Positions 19,336 through 26,196 of a DNA stretch of 64,000 nucleotides are shown here, in pieces. Location: NCBI GenBank assembly GCA_963762865.1, contig CAVXNC010000006.1, positions 62,001 to 126,000 of the forward strand, read 5' to 3'. Made by a program: the position numbers and the translations under genes. The notes beneath the pieces are model-generated. The model was not told the DNA's origin. It searched no databases and saw nothing but the letters and a program-made list of their open reading frames with translations. The DNA is from DATHAP01 sp963762865. GTDB lineage: Bacteria > Actinomycetota > Actinomycetes > JACCUZ01. Numbering within the stretch: the stretch's first letter is position 1; every line of letters starts with the position of its first letter.

Positions 19336-20415
19336 TCACCTCTCCTGACGCCACTTGGTCATGGTCACTGTCGTGCCGCGGCCTGGCTCGGACGCCACTT
19401 GGAACTCGTCCATCAGGCGGCGTGCGCCGGGCAGGCCGAGCCCGAGCCCGTGGTAGGTGCTGTAGCCGTCACGCATCGCTTCCTCGATGTCGAGGATGCC
19501 GGGGCCGGTGTCGCGTGCGGTGGCCCGCACACCCGGCCGGTCGTCGTCGACCAGCTCGAGGAACAGCTCGCCGCTGCCGGCGAAGCGGACGATGTTGCGC
19601 GCCACCTCGGAGACTGCGGTCGCGATGAGCGTCAGGTCGGTACCGGTGAACCCGCCCTTGGCCGCCAGCTCACGGACCTGCTGCCGGGCCGTGACGATGT
19701 CGGCGTCCGTGCGGATGGGGACGCGGACCTCGGTGTCCTTCTGGTGCGCGCGCTCCATCAGGGGCTGGCTCAGCTCGGCGCAGACCGCACACTCCAACAG
19801 GTGTCGAGCCGCCCCGACCTCCCGTTGCCGGCGTCGGTCCCCTCCGGAGATGGCGAGCAGGACCGGGCGGCACCGGTCGGTCGGCGGCTCGGTCTGCTCC
19901 AGCGCCAGCAGGTACTCCACGCGCAGCCGGGCTCGGGTGCGGTGCAGCTGGGCCGCGACTGCGCCGGGGGACGAGCCGGTCTGGTCGGCCAGCGAGCGGG
20001 TGTCCTTGCCGTCGACCTCGTGTGCGACGAGCGTGGCCCGGTCGTCGGCAGGGAGGCGGGACAGCGCCTCTGCGACAGCCGCCTGCTCCTCGTCCGCCAG
20101 TAGCCTCTCGTCCGGCGCAGCAGGCGGCCGTAGGTCGACCACGCGATGCTGGTTGCGCCGGTGGCGGTCGGTCTCCTTCCAGAGCGTGGCGACCACGTTG
20201 CGCGCAGTGACGATGGCGTAGGGCTCGAGCATGCCCGGCTCGACCCGGTCCGCGGCGGCGAGCACCCGCGCGAGGGTCTCCTGGACGAGGTCGTCAGCCG
20301 CGAGCGTGTCCGACACCCGGGCGCCGATGATCCGCCGCACCATCGGGATCAGGGCGGCGATGTCGCGGTCCACGGGGGCATGCCCGGCTGCCGAATCGGA
20401 CATCGCCGTGCTCAT
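19336..20415 (-). CDS. Fusion: ECF-like sigma factor + zinc anti-sigma motif + RsbT kinase
   Basis: 359-residue three-part protein. Residues about 15-90 are sigma region 2 (DDLVQETLARVL) and 110-168 are region 4 (ALSRLPADDRATLVAHEVDG, GAVAAQLHRTRARLR). His205, Cys209 and Cys212 form the H-x3-C-x2-C signature of zinc anti-sigma factors. Residues 228-359 are a full RsbT switch kinase with N-box VSEVARNIVRFA, ARDTGPGI and GLGLGLPGARRLMDEF. It heads the operon with RsbR and RsbS. RsbT phosphorylates RsbR and RsbS under stress, so release from the stressosome could directly free or activate the attached sigma factor. There is no in-frame stop between the parts. Confidence 0.88.
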   Translation of the reverse strand: MSTAMSDSAAGHAPVDRDIAALIPMVRRIIGARVSDTLAADDLVQETLARVLAAADRVEPGMLEPYAIVTARNVVATLWKETDRHRRNQHRVVDLRPPAAPDERLLADEEQAAVAEALSRLPADDRATLVAHEVDGKDTRSLADQTGSSPGAVAAQLHRTRARLRVEYLLALEQTEPPTDRCRPVLLAISGGDRRRQREVGAARHLLECAVCAELSQPLMERAHQKDTEVRVPIRTDADIVTARQQVRELAAKGGFTGTDLTLIATAVSEVARNIVRFAGSGELFLELVDDDRPGVRATARDTGPGILDIEEAMRDGYSTYHGLGLGLPGARRLMDEFQVASEPGRGTTVTMTKWRQER

Positions 20416-20422
20416 TTCGCGA

Positions 20423-20428
20423 ACAGTA
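20423..20428 (-). promoter_or_regulatory. Leaderless -10 box TACTGT of the stressosome operon
   Basis: TACTGT on the minus strand lies seven bases before the ATG at 20415, with no ribosome site. This is the only promoter seen for the four-gene operon. Confidence 0.55.
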
Positions 20429-20510
20429 CGCCCGCGGTCGCGTCATGCGAGCCGGCCGGTGGCGTCTTCATGGGTGACACGCCCGCTTCATACCCGCATC
20501 AGGAGGAAAC

Positions 20511-20930
20511 ATGACCGTCCTGCCGTTCCGGACGACGTCCGAGAAGCCCGTCCCCGGCACCGGACCGCCCACGAGCGGCCCCGAGCTGATCGGCACCTTT
20601 CGGGCGCCCTCGGGCGGCCGCGGCCTGTTCACGGGCACCTACCGCTTGGAGAGGCTGCTCGATGAGCACGGCCAGCTCGCAGCCGCCGGTGTCTTCACCG
20701 GTGAGCTGCACGAGGCCGACGGGTCCCACGTCGGGACGGGCAGCCGGCGTCTCACCTGCGCGGCGGTCCTCGGCGACGACCCCACGACGTACGAGGTCCT
20801 GATCGGGCCGGTGGACGTGAACCTGCTGGGCTTCATGGTCAGCATCAACGAGTTCGGCATCGGCATGAGTCGCGAGCTGGGGACCGGCGCGCCGGCCCCG
20901 GCCCGTCAGGCGGCCCAGCTCGACCGATGA
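20511..20930 (+). CDS. Small protein related to the LGPLDLNLLGL family, no signal peptide
   Basis: 139 residues. ELIGTFRAPSGGRGLFTGTYRLERLL, GVFTGELHEADGS and VLIGPVDVNLLGFMVSINEFGIGMS align block by block with the secreted protein at 16904-17506, but there is no signal peptide and the Leu-rich tail is shorter. It probably stays in the cytoplasm. AGGAGG stands five bases before the ATG. Its stop overlaps the next gene (ATGA). It is transcribed away from the stressosome operon and may be one of its targets; that is inference. Confidence 0.7.
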   Translation: MTVLPFRTTSEKPVPGTGPPTSGPELIGTFRAPSGGRGLFTGTYRLERLLDEHGQLAAAGVFTGELHEADGSHVGTGSRRLTCAAVLGDDPTTYEVLIGPVDVNLLGFMVSINEFGIGMSRELGTGAPAPARQAAQLDR

Positions 20931-21148
20931 CGTACCTCGCCCTCGCCGGTCCGCTGCTGGCGCTGGGCTTCCTCCTGCTCATGCAGGAGCTCGAGCGCTG
21001 GCTCGGCCAGTCGATCGTCCAGGACAAGGTCATCGCCCGCAGTCGGGCTCGGACACGAGCGCGCACGCGCTGGAGAGGAGAAGTCGTCGATGTCGCCCCA
21101 GTGGCCCGTCGAGTGCGAGCACACCGAGCTCTCGGCCGCACTCTGTGA
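20927..21148 (+). CDS. Small single-pass membrane protein
   Basis: 73-residue protein with one membrane helix at the N-terminus (YLALAGPLLALGFLLLM) followed by a very basic Arg-rich tail. It starts inside the previous stop (ATGA) and its 3' end overlaps the ANTAR gene by 59 bases in another frame, so the tail is less certain. No homologue recognised. Confidence 0.5.
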   Translation: MTYLALAGPLLALGFLLLMQELERWLGQSIVQDKVIARSRARTRARTRWRGEVVDVAPVARRVRAHRALGRTL

Positions 21149-21347
21149 GCTCGAGGACCTCCGTGCGACGCTGCGCACGAGGCCGGTCATCGAGCAGGCC
21201 AAGGGCATCCTCATGGCGCACCACCACTGCGACGCCGACACGGCGTTCGCGATGCTCCGGTCGGCGTCCATGCGGGACAACCGGAAGCTCAACGAGCTCG
21301 CGAGCTGCATCGTCGCCGGCGTCGTGGACCGCAGCGCAAAGCGCTAG
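21090..21347 (+). CDS. ANTAR-domain protein
   Basis: 85 residues, nearly all an ANTAR RNA-binding domain: RPVIEQAKGILMAHHHCDADTAFAMLRSASMRDNRKLNELA. ANTAR proteins bind paired hexaloop hairpins in nascent RNA and stop terminators from forming. Most carry a receiver or GAF sensor domain; this one has none, only a 30-residue N-terminal helix. GGAG lies nine bases before the ATG. It is third in a small operon divergent from the stressosome genes. Confidence 0.85.
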   Translation: MSPQWPVECEHTELSAALCELEDLRATLRTRPVIEQAKGILMAHHHCDADTAFAMLRSASMRDNRKLNELASCIVAGVVDRSAKR

Positions 21348-21459
21348 GACGCCTCGGACACGACGCACGTTGAATTCCTCACGCGCCGTTGGGCCCACAC
21401 CGCGGGTAGGCATTGACCACATGCGGGTGCTGCTAGGCGCGCCACAAGCCGCCAAACAT

Positions 21460-21496
21460 GGGACGTCCCCGCACCGTGACGGTGCGGGGACGTCCC
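21460..21496. terminator. Bidirectional hairpin terminator
   Basis: GGGACGTCCCCGCACC at 21460-21475 pairs perfectly with 21481-21496 around a 5-base loop. It sits between the convergent ends of the ANTAR and PRC-barrel genes. No T tract follows, as is usual in high-GC Actinobacteria. Confidence 0.75.
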
Positions 21497-21529
21497 CTTC
21501 GCTTGAGCTACCTCATGCACGCTTCGTTC

Positions 21530-21877
21530 TCAGAGAGGCCGCCGAGTGCCGTAGTACCCGCCGAGCGAGTCCCGGTACTCCCGCTCCTTGTAGGCCTTCT
21601 CGTCGAACTCGGGCGCCGACTTGATCTCGTCCTTGGTCCGGTCTACGTGGACCTTCTCGGCGGACGCGTCGACGCGGCTGATCACGCCGGCCGGCAGCAT
21701 GACCTTCTTGCCGAGGATCCACGGGCCTGTGTCAACCACGACGTAGCCCGCACCGACCTCGTACGAGGCGTCATCAACCTTGCCGATGTCGCCGTCCGTG
21801 GCCTCGACCTTGTAGCCCGCGACGTCCATGGAGGACCAGTCGCCGCTTCCGTAGGTCCAGATATCGGTGTTAGTCAT
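21530..21877 (-). CDS. PRC-barrel domain protein
   Basis: 115 residues with a PRC-barrel in the first two thirds: VAGYKVEATDGDIGKVDDASYE and GYVVVDTGPWILGKKVMLPAGVI, followed by a charged segment FDEKAYKEREYRDSLGGYYG. PRC-barrels occur in RNA-processing and photosynthetic proteins and in many stress-linked actinobacterial proteins of this size. AGGAG lies before the ATG at 21877. Function unknown; its nearness to stress genes is suggestive only. Confidence 0.85.
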   Translation of the reverse strand: MTNTDIWTYGSGDWSSMDVAGYKVEATDGDIGKVDDASYEVGAGYVVVDTGPWILGKKVMLPAGVISRVDASAEKVHVDRTKDEIKSAPEFDEKAYKEREYRDSLGGYYGTRRPL

Positions 21878-22110
21878 CAGGGTTCTCCTCTCGACTCTCA
21901 GGCTGGACACTGAACCGGTCCCCGGTCGGGGCGGGTGAAAACTCCAACCACCGATCGGCGCGAAGCTCAGGAACCACCGTGATCGCTGCCGTCGGGTAGG
22001 GGTTTCGATGGCGGCGGCCGGGGGACCCTGCACTCGGCTTCACCCGGTGGGGTAACGGCGGCCGTCGGCTGGCAGTTGGCGTCCCGAGGGTCCGCGTGGG
22101 CACCGGGAAG

Positions 22111-22151
22111 CAGGAAACGCCCCCGATCAGGTCGATCGGGGGCGTTTCCTG
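22111..22151. terminator. Perfect 18-bp stem hairpin
   Basis: Arms 22111-22128 (CAGGAAACGCCCCCGATC) and 22134-22151 are exact reverse complements around the loop AGGTC. The symmetry makes it work on both strands. It lies upstream of the PRC-barrel gene, so it may shield that gene from rightward or leftward read-through. Confidence 0.6.
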
Positions 22152-22431
22152 GTCGTGAGCTGGGTCAGGTCGCGAGCTGGCTAGTGGCTGGCTGCTCGCA
22201 CATGTGCTTGTAGTGCGCCCGGGCATCGTCGGCCATCTGCTTGAGCTCGGCCCGTCTTGCGGTCGCCTCGCGCCCATTACCCACTGTCGTCCGCTGGTCA
22301 CCGCGCACCGTCCAGCGGCCCGGGTCCTCCGGTCGGCCATGTCGCTCTGACCGATCGGCCGGTTTCGACGACGCTTCCTTTGCACACAATTGCCATGCGA
22401 GGACAGGCCGGAGGGGACCTGTCGGACGCAA

Positions 22432-22535
22432 CGGGGAGACCGGTCGAGTCAGCGGCCAGCGCAATGGGCTTGCGTCGGCCGCAGGGGGCACGGCGCAAGC
22501 CCCTTGTGCGTCGAGCGGCCCGCGACGCCGAGGGG
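22432..22535. repeat. Dispersed imperfect repeat, copy 1
   Basis: About 104 bp, roughly 80 percent identical by eye to 24668-24774. Both copies contain arms around CAAGGGGCTTGCGCC and GGCGCAAGCCCCTTG that can fold on themselves. This copy lies outside the integrated element and the other inside it. Confidence 0.6.
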
Positions 22536-22655
22536 TACGCCTGCAAGGTCCCGAGCCGCGTCCTCATGTGCGCATCCGCGAACCGCGCGTGATCTGCGTC
22601 CAGTCAGGGCGTCTTCATGGTGATGGCGATCCCGAGACCCCGGACCGGAGAACTG

Positions 22656-22829
22656 ATGAGTGCTCCAATTTCCACCATCCTTCCCTCACGTCTGCCGGAC
22701 ACAACACGGCTGGTCGTCGGCTGGATGACCTTCCGTCACGCTCTCGCGCGCCGGCCCTGCTCCTGCTGGATCTGCGAACAGGGCGGGAAGCGCGTACCGG
22801 AACCGGCACGAGGAAGGGCCGAGTCATGA
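22656..22829 (+). CDS. Possible small Cys-containing protein
   Basis: 57-codon frame starting at an ATG with GGAG five bases ahead. It contains the Cys cluster RRPCSCWICEQGG. Its stop overlaps the next ATG (ATGA). No homologue recognised. A 13-base string, GGCGTCTTCATGG, at 22608-22620 also occurs upstream of the gene at 20511 at a similar distance. Reported only because the start, coupling and upstream string agree. Confidence 0.3.
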   Translation: MSAPISTILPSRLPDTTRLVVGWMTFRHALARRPCSCWICEQGGKRVPEPARGRAES

Positions 22830-23002
22830 CGCCGTCAGCAGCAGGCACGAACGCCAAGAAGGTGCGCGAGGGCCGCCGGATGGCCTCCTCGCTCCGCTGC
22901 GAAGCGCACGACCAGAGTCACGGCTGGATCACCGAACAGGTGCGTCCCCCACGTCGCGGGTCGAAGTCCCGACGGAGACGTTCCACGAGGTCCGGAATGT
23001 GA
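22826..23002 (+). CDS. Possible small basic protein
   Basis: 58-codon frame that begins in the stop of the preceding frame, with GGAAGGG eight bases before the ATG. The product is basic with a C-terminal run around SKSRRRRSTRSG. No family recognised. It stops 65 bases before the attachment repeat. Confidence 0.25.
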   Translation: MTPSAAGTNAKKVREGRRMASSLRCEAHDQSHGWITEQVRPPRRGSKSRRRRSTRSGM

Positions 23003-23068
23003 GTCCCGGACGCGCCGCAGAGCTGCGAGAGCCCGCCACCGCGCTTCGCAGAAGCAGGTCAGAGCCTC

Positions 23069-23102
23069 AGGACGCCTTCGACACCGACGACATGTTGAAG
23101 TC
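23069..23102. repeat. Left attachment site (34-bp direct repeat)
   Basis: Identical to 28924-28957. Read on the minus strand it encodes DFNMSSVSKAS, the tldE C-terminus, and is followed by TGA at 23069-23067. The bases to its left (GCAGGTCAG at 23054-23062) also match those to the left of the right copy, so the ancestral core may be a little longer. Confidence 0.88.
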
Positions 23103-23195
23103 GGCGAGCGTGGCGCACACATGCTGCGGTCCGGGCACCTGGGGCTCGTGACCTGGGCTTTCTCTATTGACGAGTATTGGCTGTCGTTGACCTCT

Positions 23196-23224
23196 TGCGA
23201 ACGTCCTGCGGACTTTCTGCGGAC
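23196..23224. repeat. Arm-type recombinase sites, left end
   Basis: TGCGAAC at 23196-23202, TGCGGAC at 23207-23213 and TGCGGAC at 23218-23224 recur every 11 bp, one helical turn. The same motif with the same 11-bp step is found at the element's right end (28865-28882). Paired short direct repeats on both sides of the core are typical of arm sites bound by the N-terminal domain of tyrosine recombinases. Confidence 0.6.
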
Positions 23225-23243
23225 TAGCGAGGGGGTGAATCGC

Positions 23244-23411
23244 ATGACGATCACCGTCTCGGTCAGCCTCCGCCGCAAGCCGCGGAGCTTGCCGCCCGGG
23301 CGACTGGCTCAGGTCCTCGAGCCATACGTTCGGACGACCCTCCGCTATTCCGAACGGACACGTAGCACCCCGGTCACGGAACCCCGGCCCAACCGGGCCG
23401 GGGTTCCGTGA
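23244..23411 (+). CDS. Possible small basic protein
   Basis: 55-codon frame beginning ATG ACG ATC ACC after GAGGGGG. The product starts TITVSVSLRRKPRSLPPGRL and has no recognised family. Its last 13 codons run through a perfect terminator-like hairpin, which argues against it. The rest of 23103-23466 holds only arm repeats. Confidence 0.25.
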   Translation: MTITVSVSLRRKPRSLPPGRLAQVLEPYVRTTLRYSERTRSTPVTEPRPNRAGVP

Positions 23412-23413
23412 CC
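23372..23413. terminator. Perfect 19-bp stem hairpin with tetraloop
   Basis: GGTCACGGAACCCCGGCCC (23372-23390) pairs fully with 23395-23413 around AACC, and TTGGTTC follows. It lies just inside the left end of the element and would stop transcripts entering from the chromosome before the gene at 23467. Confidence 0.7.
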
Positions 23414-23466
23414 TTGGTTCGTGAGAGTGTTTGCGGCACCTGACCTGAAGGGAGGCGGGACCGTCG

Positions 23467-24267
23467 GTGGAGCCGGTTACCGAGGCCACGCGCTTTCGCG
23501 AACAGACCGACGAACTGCTCACGAGCTGGGATGCGCTCTCGAAGTCGAACTTCGTGGTGAACCGTCGCAGTGGGGGCGTCACGGTGGATGCCCAATTCGC
23601 CGTCGTGCACGGCCTGGCGGCACATGCGCACGTACTTGCGTGGGCAGCTCTGCCTGTCCTTGAGATGATGAGGCCGCTGGAAGCGATGCCCCTGATTCGC
23701 GCCGGGTACGAATGCGCGCTGACCGCACAGTGGGTAGCGCAGACGCCTGACGGGGCGGAAGCATTCGTGAACGAGGAGTACCGGCAACGACGCGCGCACA
23801 TCAGAACGCTCGAGAAGGCCGCCGCTGAGGTATTTCGTGCGGCCGCACCCGGTATCGCGGCGCGCATGCAAGAGGACCGGACGACAGCTTCGTCGGCGAG
23901 AAATTTCGAGGGGATCTGCAATGATCTCGCGGGGGCGGGACCCGACGCCTATGCGGTCTATCGGCTCATGAGCCACCTTAGCCACGCTTCTGGACTCGTA
24001 GCGGACCAGTACCTGACCTGGACGGATGAAGCCCCACATCTGAAGTTGCGCATGAAGGCCCAACAGCCAGACACGGCCGTGTGGACTTTCTTTGTTCCCG
24101 CCTCGCTGGTCTGGGCTGGAAGGGCTGTCGACTACTTCGACGACGCTCGACGGCGACGATCGCAGCTTCGGAGGGCCGCAAGGGAGCTAGGCATCCGGTC
24201 GGCGCTGCAACTAAGCGACGACGCCCGCCGGCGGGCGTCGGGCAACAAGTCTCACCGCGGCCCGTGA
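23467..24267 (+). CDS. DUF5677-like protein of unknown function
   Basis: 266 residues, mostly helical. The pattern PLIRAGYECALTAQWVAQTPDGAEAFVNEEYRQRRAHI, then RNFEGICNDLAG and YRLMSHLSHASGLVADQYL, resembles the DUF5677 family found in phages and genomic islands, but I am not certain of the match. No catalytic motif or membrane segment. The GTG start has GGGAGG eleven bases ahead. The last codons overlap a 22-bp perfect palindrome (24219-24240). Codon use is less GC-extreme than the neighbours. Confidence 0.6.
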   Translation: MEPVTEATRFREQTDELLTSWDALSKSNFVVNRRSGGVTVDAQFAVVHGLAAHAHVLAWAALPVLEMMRPLEAMPLIRAGYECALTAQWVAQTPDGAEAFVNEEYRQRRAHIRTLEKAAAEVFRAAAPGIAARMQEDRTTASSARNFEGICNDLAGAGPDAYAVYRLMSHLSHASGLVADQYLTWTDEAPHLKLRMKAQQPDTAVWTFFVPASLVWAGRAVDYFDDARRRRSQLRRAARELGIRSALQLSDDARRRASGNKSHRGP

Positions 24268-24332
24268 CGCCCCCAGTGTGAGCCCGGGCCGCCTGGACCT
24301 CCCTCGGGCTCGCGCTCATCGCTTTGGTCGAC
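24256..24332. repeat. Intra-element imperfect direct repeat, copy A
   Basis: 77 bp, about 80 percent identical by eye to 26760-26836, both in the same orientation. It begins at the 3' end of the DUF5677-like gene. Confidence 0.55.
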
Positions 24333-24478
24333 TGCAACGTCCGGGCCCAACGGGTTTCGCGTGCGATCCCGCGGGGACCACCGGCTCGTCCTCCGGGCAC
24401 GGAAGGACAAGCTCCGCGTCGGCACCTGGGCAGGGGGACCGTCGGCCAGGGGGACCGTCGGCGCGGAGCGCCTAGGAC

Positions 24479-24513
24479 GGCCCGCGCCGCTATCCCCGAG
24501 GGCGGCGCGGGCC
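24479..24513. terminator. 12-bp stem hairpin
   Basis: GGCCCGCGCCGC at 24479-24490 pairs with GCGGCGCGGGCC at 24502-24513 across an 11-base loop. Probable terminator for the DUF5677-like gene. Confidence 0.5.
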
Positions 24514-24667
24514 CCCAATTACCCGCTCGGCGTCGCCTCGTCGGCGGGCGCCCGGGGATCGTCCGTTTGGCCGGTTCGCTGTGTCCGATCTCCCGGTGTC
24601 CTGGACGAGATCGGTGGGCAGAATGGCACGGCGCGGCCAGGGCTCGGGGGCTCTGGTCGGCGCTTCC

Positions 24668-24774
24668 GGGGGACACCGGTCGAGACAGCGGCCAGCGCAA
24701 GGGGCTTGCGCCGGTTGCAGGGGGGTCGGCGCCAGCCCCTTGTGCTTCCCGGGCGGCCCGGCGCCGCCGAGGGG
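24668..24774. repeat. Dispersed imperfect repeat, copy 2
   Basis: About 107 bp, matching 22432-22535 with one indel. The self-complementary core CAAGGGGCTTGCGCC / GGCGCCAGCCCCTTG can form a hairpin with a GC-rich loop. Confidence 0.6.
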
Positions 24775-24881
24775 GGTTCAGCGGTGCGGGCCTGACCACG
24801 GCTCCAGGGGGAGTGAAGTCGTGGCTGCGGCAGGGATTCCCCTGGCCTGTGCCTCGAATCCCACTCCGTATTCTCTTGACC

Positions 24882-25131
24882 ATGGCGCCCGATCACGGCG
24901 TGACCCGGTATGACGACTACGGCTGCCGCTGCCGGGTGTGCCGGGACGCGAACGCCGAACGGCACCACGCCGGGCGCGAACGACGATCAGACTGGCCAGC
25001 CGGAGGACAACCCGGCGCTCGAGCACGGAACCAAGTCGACCTACGTGAACCATGGCTGCCGGTGCGAGCGGTGTGTCGACGCGCAGCGTGAGGCAAACCG
25101 CCGGAGGCTCAGCAGGGGCACGCGCGCCTGA
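24882..25131 (+). CDS. Small double CRC-motif protein, one frameshift
   Basis: Two copies of one motif are visible in adjacent frames: HGVTRYDDYGCRCRVCRDANAE and HGTKSTYVNHGCRCERCVDAQREANRR. Removing one base between about 24970 and 25010 joins them into an 82-residue protein, so the gene is probably one unit with an insertion. Each repeat has a C-x-C-x2-C cluster that could bind zinc. The repeat resembles short proteins of actinophages and their islands. Function unknown. Confidence 0.6.
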
Positions 25132-25244
25132 TAACACCCGCCCACGAATGTGGTCAGTATCCGGCATTACCGAGCGACCCTCTGGACGCGCCGCTCATGC
25201 CGATAAGCGTTCGTCATTACGGCCCAGAATGGGGCGCAGCGCAC

Positions 25245-26051
25245 TCAGGACATGTCGGGCGGGACGTCCGGCCGGACGAGTCCCGACTCGTAGGCCGCTA
25301 CCACCACCTGGGTCCGGTCCCGCAGACCTAGCTTTCGCAGGATGCTGGCGACGTGGGTCTTGACGGTCCACTCGCTGATCACCAGCGCGTCCGCGATCTC
25401 CGCGTTCGACATCCCAGTCGCGATCGCCCGGGCGACCTCGAGCTCCCGACTGGTCAGGCCAGCCAGGTCGCTCGGGGCCGGCGCCGGCGTACCGGCGGCC
25501 CGCCGCCGCTCCGCCTCGGCGAGCAGAGTGGTCGCCTCCGCCAACCGCTGTGCCAGGTCGCGGTTGTCTCCGGCGACCCGCTGGAGCTGTCCGGACCTCT
25601 GCGCCACAGCAAAACCCATCAGCCATGCTGATCCGTAGACGATCGCCATGAAGGCGCCGTCTCCCTCGGCCCGTGCGAGGAGCGCGACCGCGACCAGGAT
25701 GGTTGTGGCGCTCAGCGCCGCCCTGGCGGCGCCGGCGAAGGCACTGCTCGAGTAGGCGGCTACTAGCATCGCGGTCAGGGTTGACAGTCCTTCGGTCGGC
25801 GTGGTGAGCCAGGTCTGGACCACTGCCGCTCCGAACACGACGACGAGAACCGCGACAGGCGCCGTACGACGCAGCGCCAACGGCAGGGTCATTGCGAGCG
25901 TGGTGACCGAGAGCACGGGACGCGACCCGGTCACCTCTCCGACGCCGGGCAGCACTCCAGGTGCCCAGATCTCGACCTGGGTGGCGAGCGTCAGAGCCGC
26001 CGCCACCACGATGTCCACCGTGGTCGGCCGCCGATCCGGCATCCATCTCAT
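25245..26051 (-). CDS. Membrane-anchored LuxR-type transcription regulator
   Basis: 268 residues. The N-terminal half has about five membrane helices like those of a NarL-family sensor kinase (LVVVFGAAVVQTWLTT, ILVAVALLARA). A coiled-coil linker (DNRDLAQRLAEATTLLAEAERR) leads to a LuxR helix-turn-helix: LTSRELEVARAIATGMSNAEIADALVISEWTVKTHV. There is no kinase or receiver domain, so sensor and DNA-binding output are in one membrane protein. Leaderless start at 26051. It is divergent from a small membrane protein that is its obvious candidate target. Confidence 0.85.
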   Translation of the reverse strand: MRWMPDRRPTTVDIVVAAALTLATQVEIWAPGVLPGVGEVTGSRPVLSVTTLAMTLPLALRRTAPVAVLVVVFGAAVVQTWLTTPTEGLSTLTAMLVAAYSSSAFAGAARAALSATTILVAVALLARAEGDGAFMAIVYGSAWLMGFAVAQRSGQLQRVAGDNRDLAQRLAEATTLLAEAERRRAAGTPAPAPSDLAGLTSRELEVARAIATGMSNAEIADALVISEWTVKTHVASILRKLGLRDRTQVVVAAYESGLVRPDVPPDMS

Positions 26052-26058
26052 GGGCGGG

Positions 26059-26064
26059 ACCGTA
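26059..26064 (-). promoter_or_regulatory. Leaderless -10 box TACGGT
   Basis: TACGGT on the minus strand ends seven bases before the ATG at 26051. The palindrome CTCTCGAGAG lies about 25 bases further upstream in the divergent region and could be an operator. Confidence 0.5.
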
Positions 26065-26196
26065 CCCAAATGTGAGTGCCTCCGGGCGTCACTCTCGAGA
26101 GCGAGATCGGCCAGAACCGCTCTGTGGAGCGATGCAGCGTGTCCGCGAGCTGACCGATGTTGGACGTCCGAACGCAAACACACCCCGGAGGTCACC

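Larger units (their letters stand above)
22152..23068. other. Gene-poor stretch left of the integrated element
   Basis: No gene with a recognisable product is seen. It holds one copy of a dispersed imperfect repeat (22432-22535) and two short overlapping reading frames near its right end. It is the chromosomal DNA that lay downstream of tldE before the element inserted. Confidence 0.5.
24268..24881. other. Non-coding stretch rich in repeats and hairpins
   Basis: No gene is supported. It contains copy A of one repeat, a 16-bp tandem duplication (CAGGGGGACCGTCGGC at 24431-24446 and 24447-24462), a terminator-like hairpin and copy 2 of the dispersed repeat. Confidence 0.6.

Noticed and set aside
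22165..22491. Reverse frame of 108 codons overlapping repeat copy 1
   Set aside because: Most of it is the repeat in antisense; no motif or ribosome site supports it.
22950..22985. T-arm-like string GGGTCGAAGTCCCG suggesting a tRNA end
   Set aside because: No acceptor, D or anticodon arm can be built around it, and the loop lacks the invariant TTC. It is not a tRNA, so the element did not insert in a tRNA gene.
23978..24883. Long reverse frame of 301 codons over the DUF5677-like gene and the repeats
   Set aside because: Composition is that of a high-GC shadow frame rich in Arg, Pro and Ala; it is antisense to a better gene.
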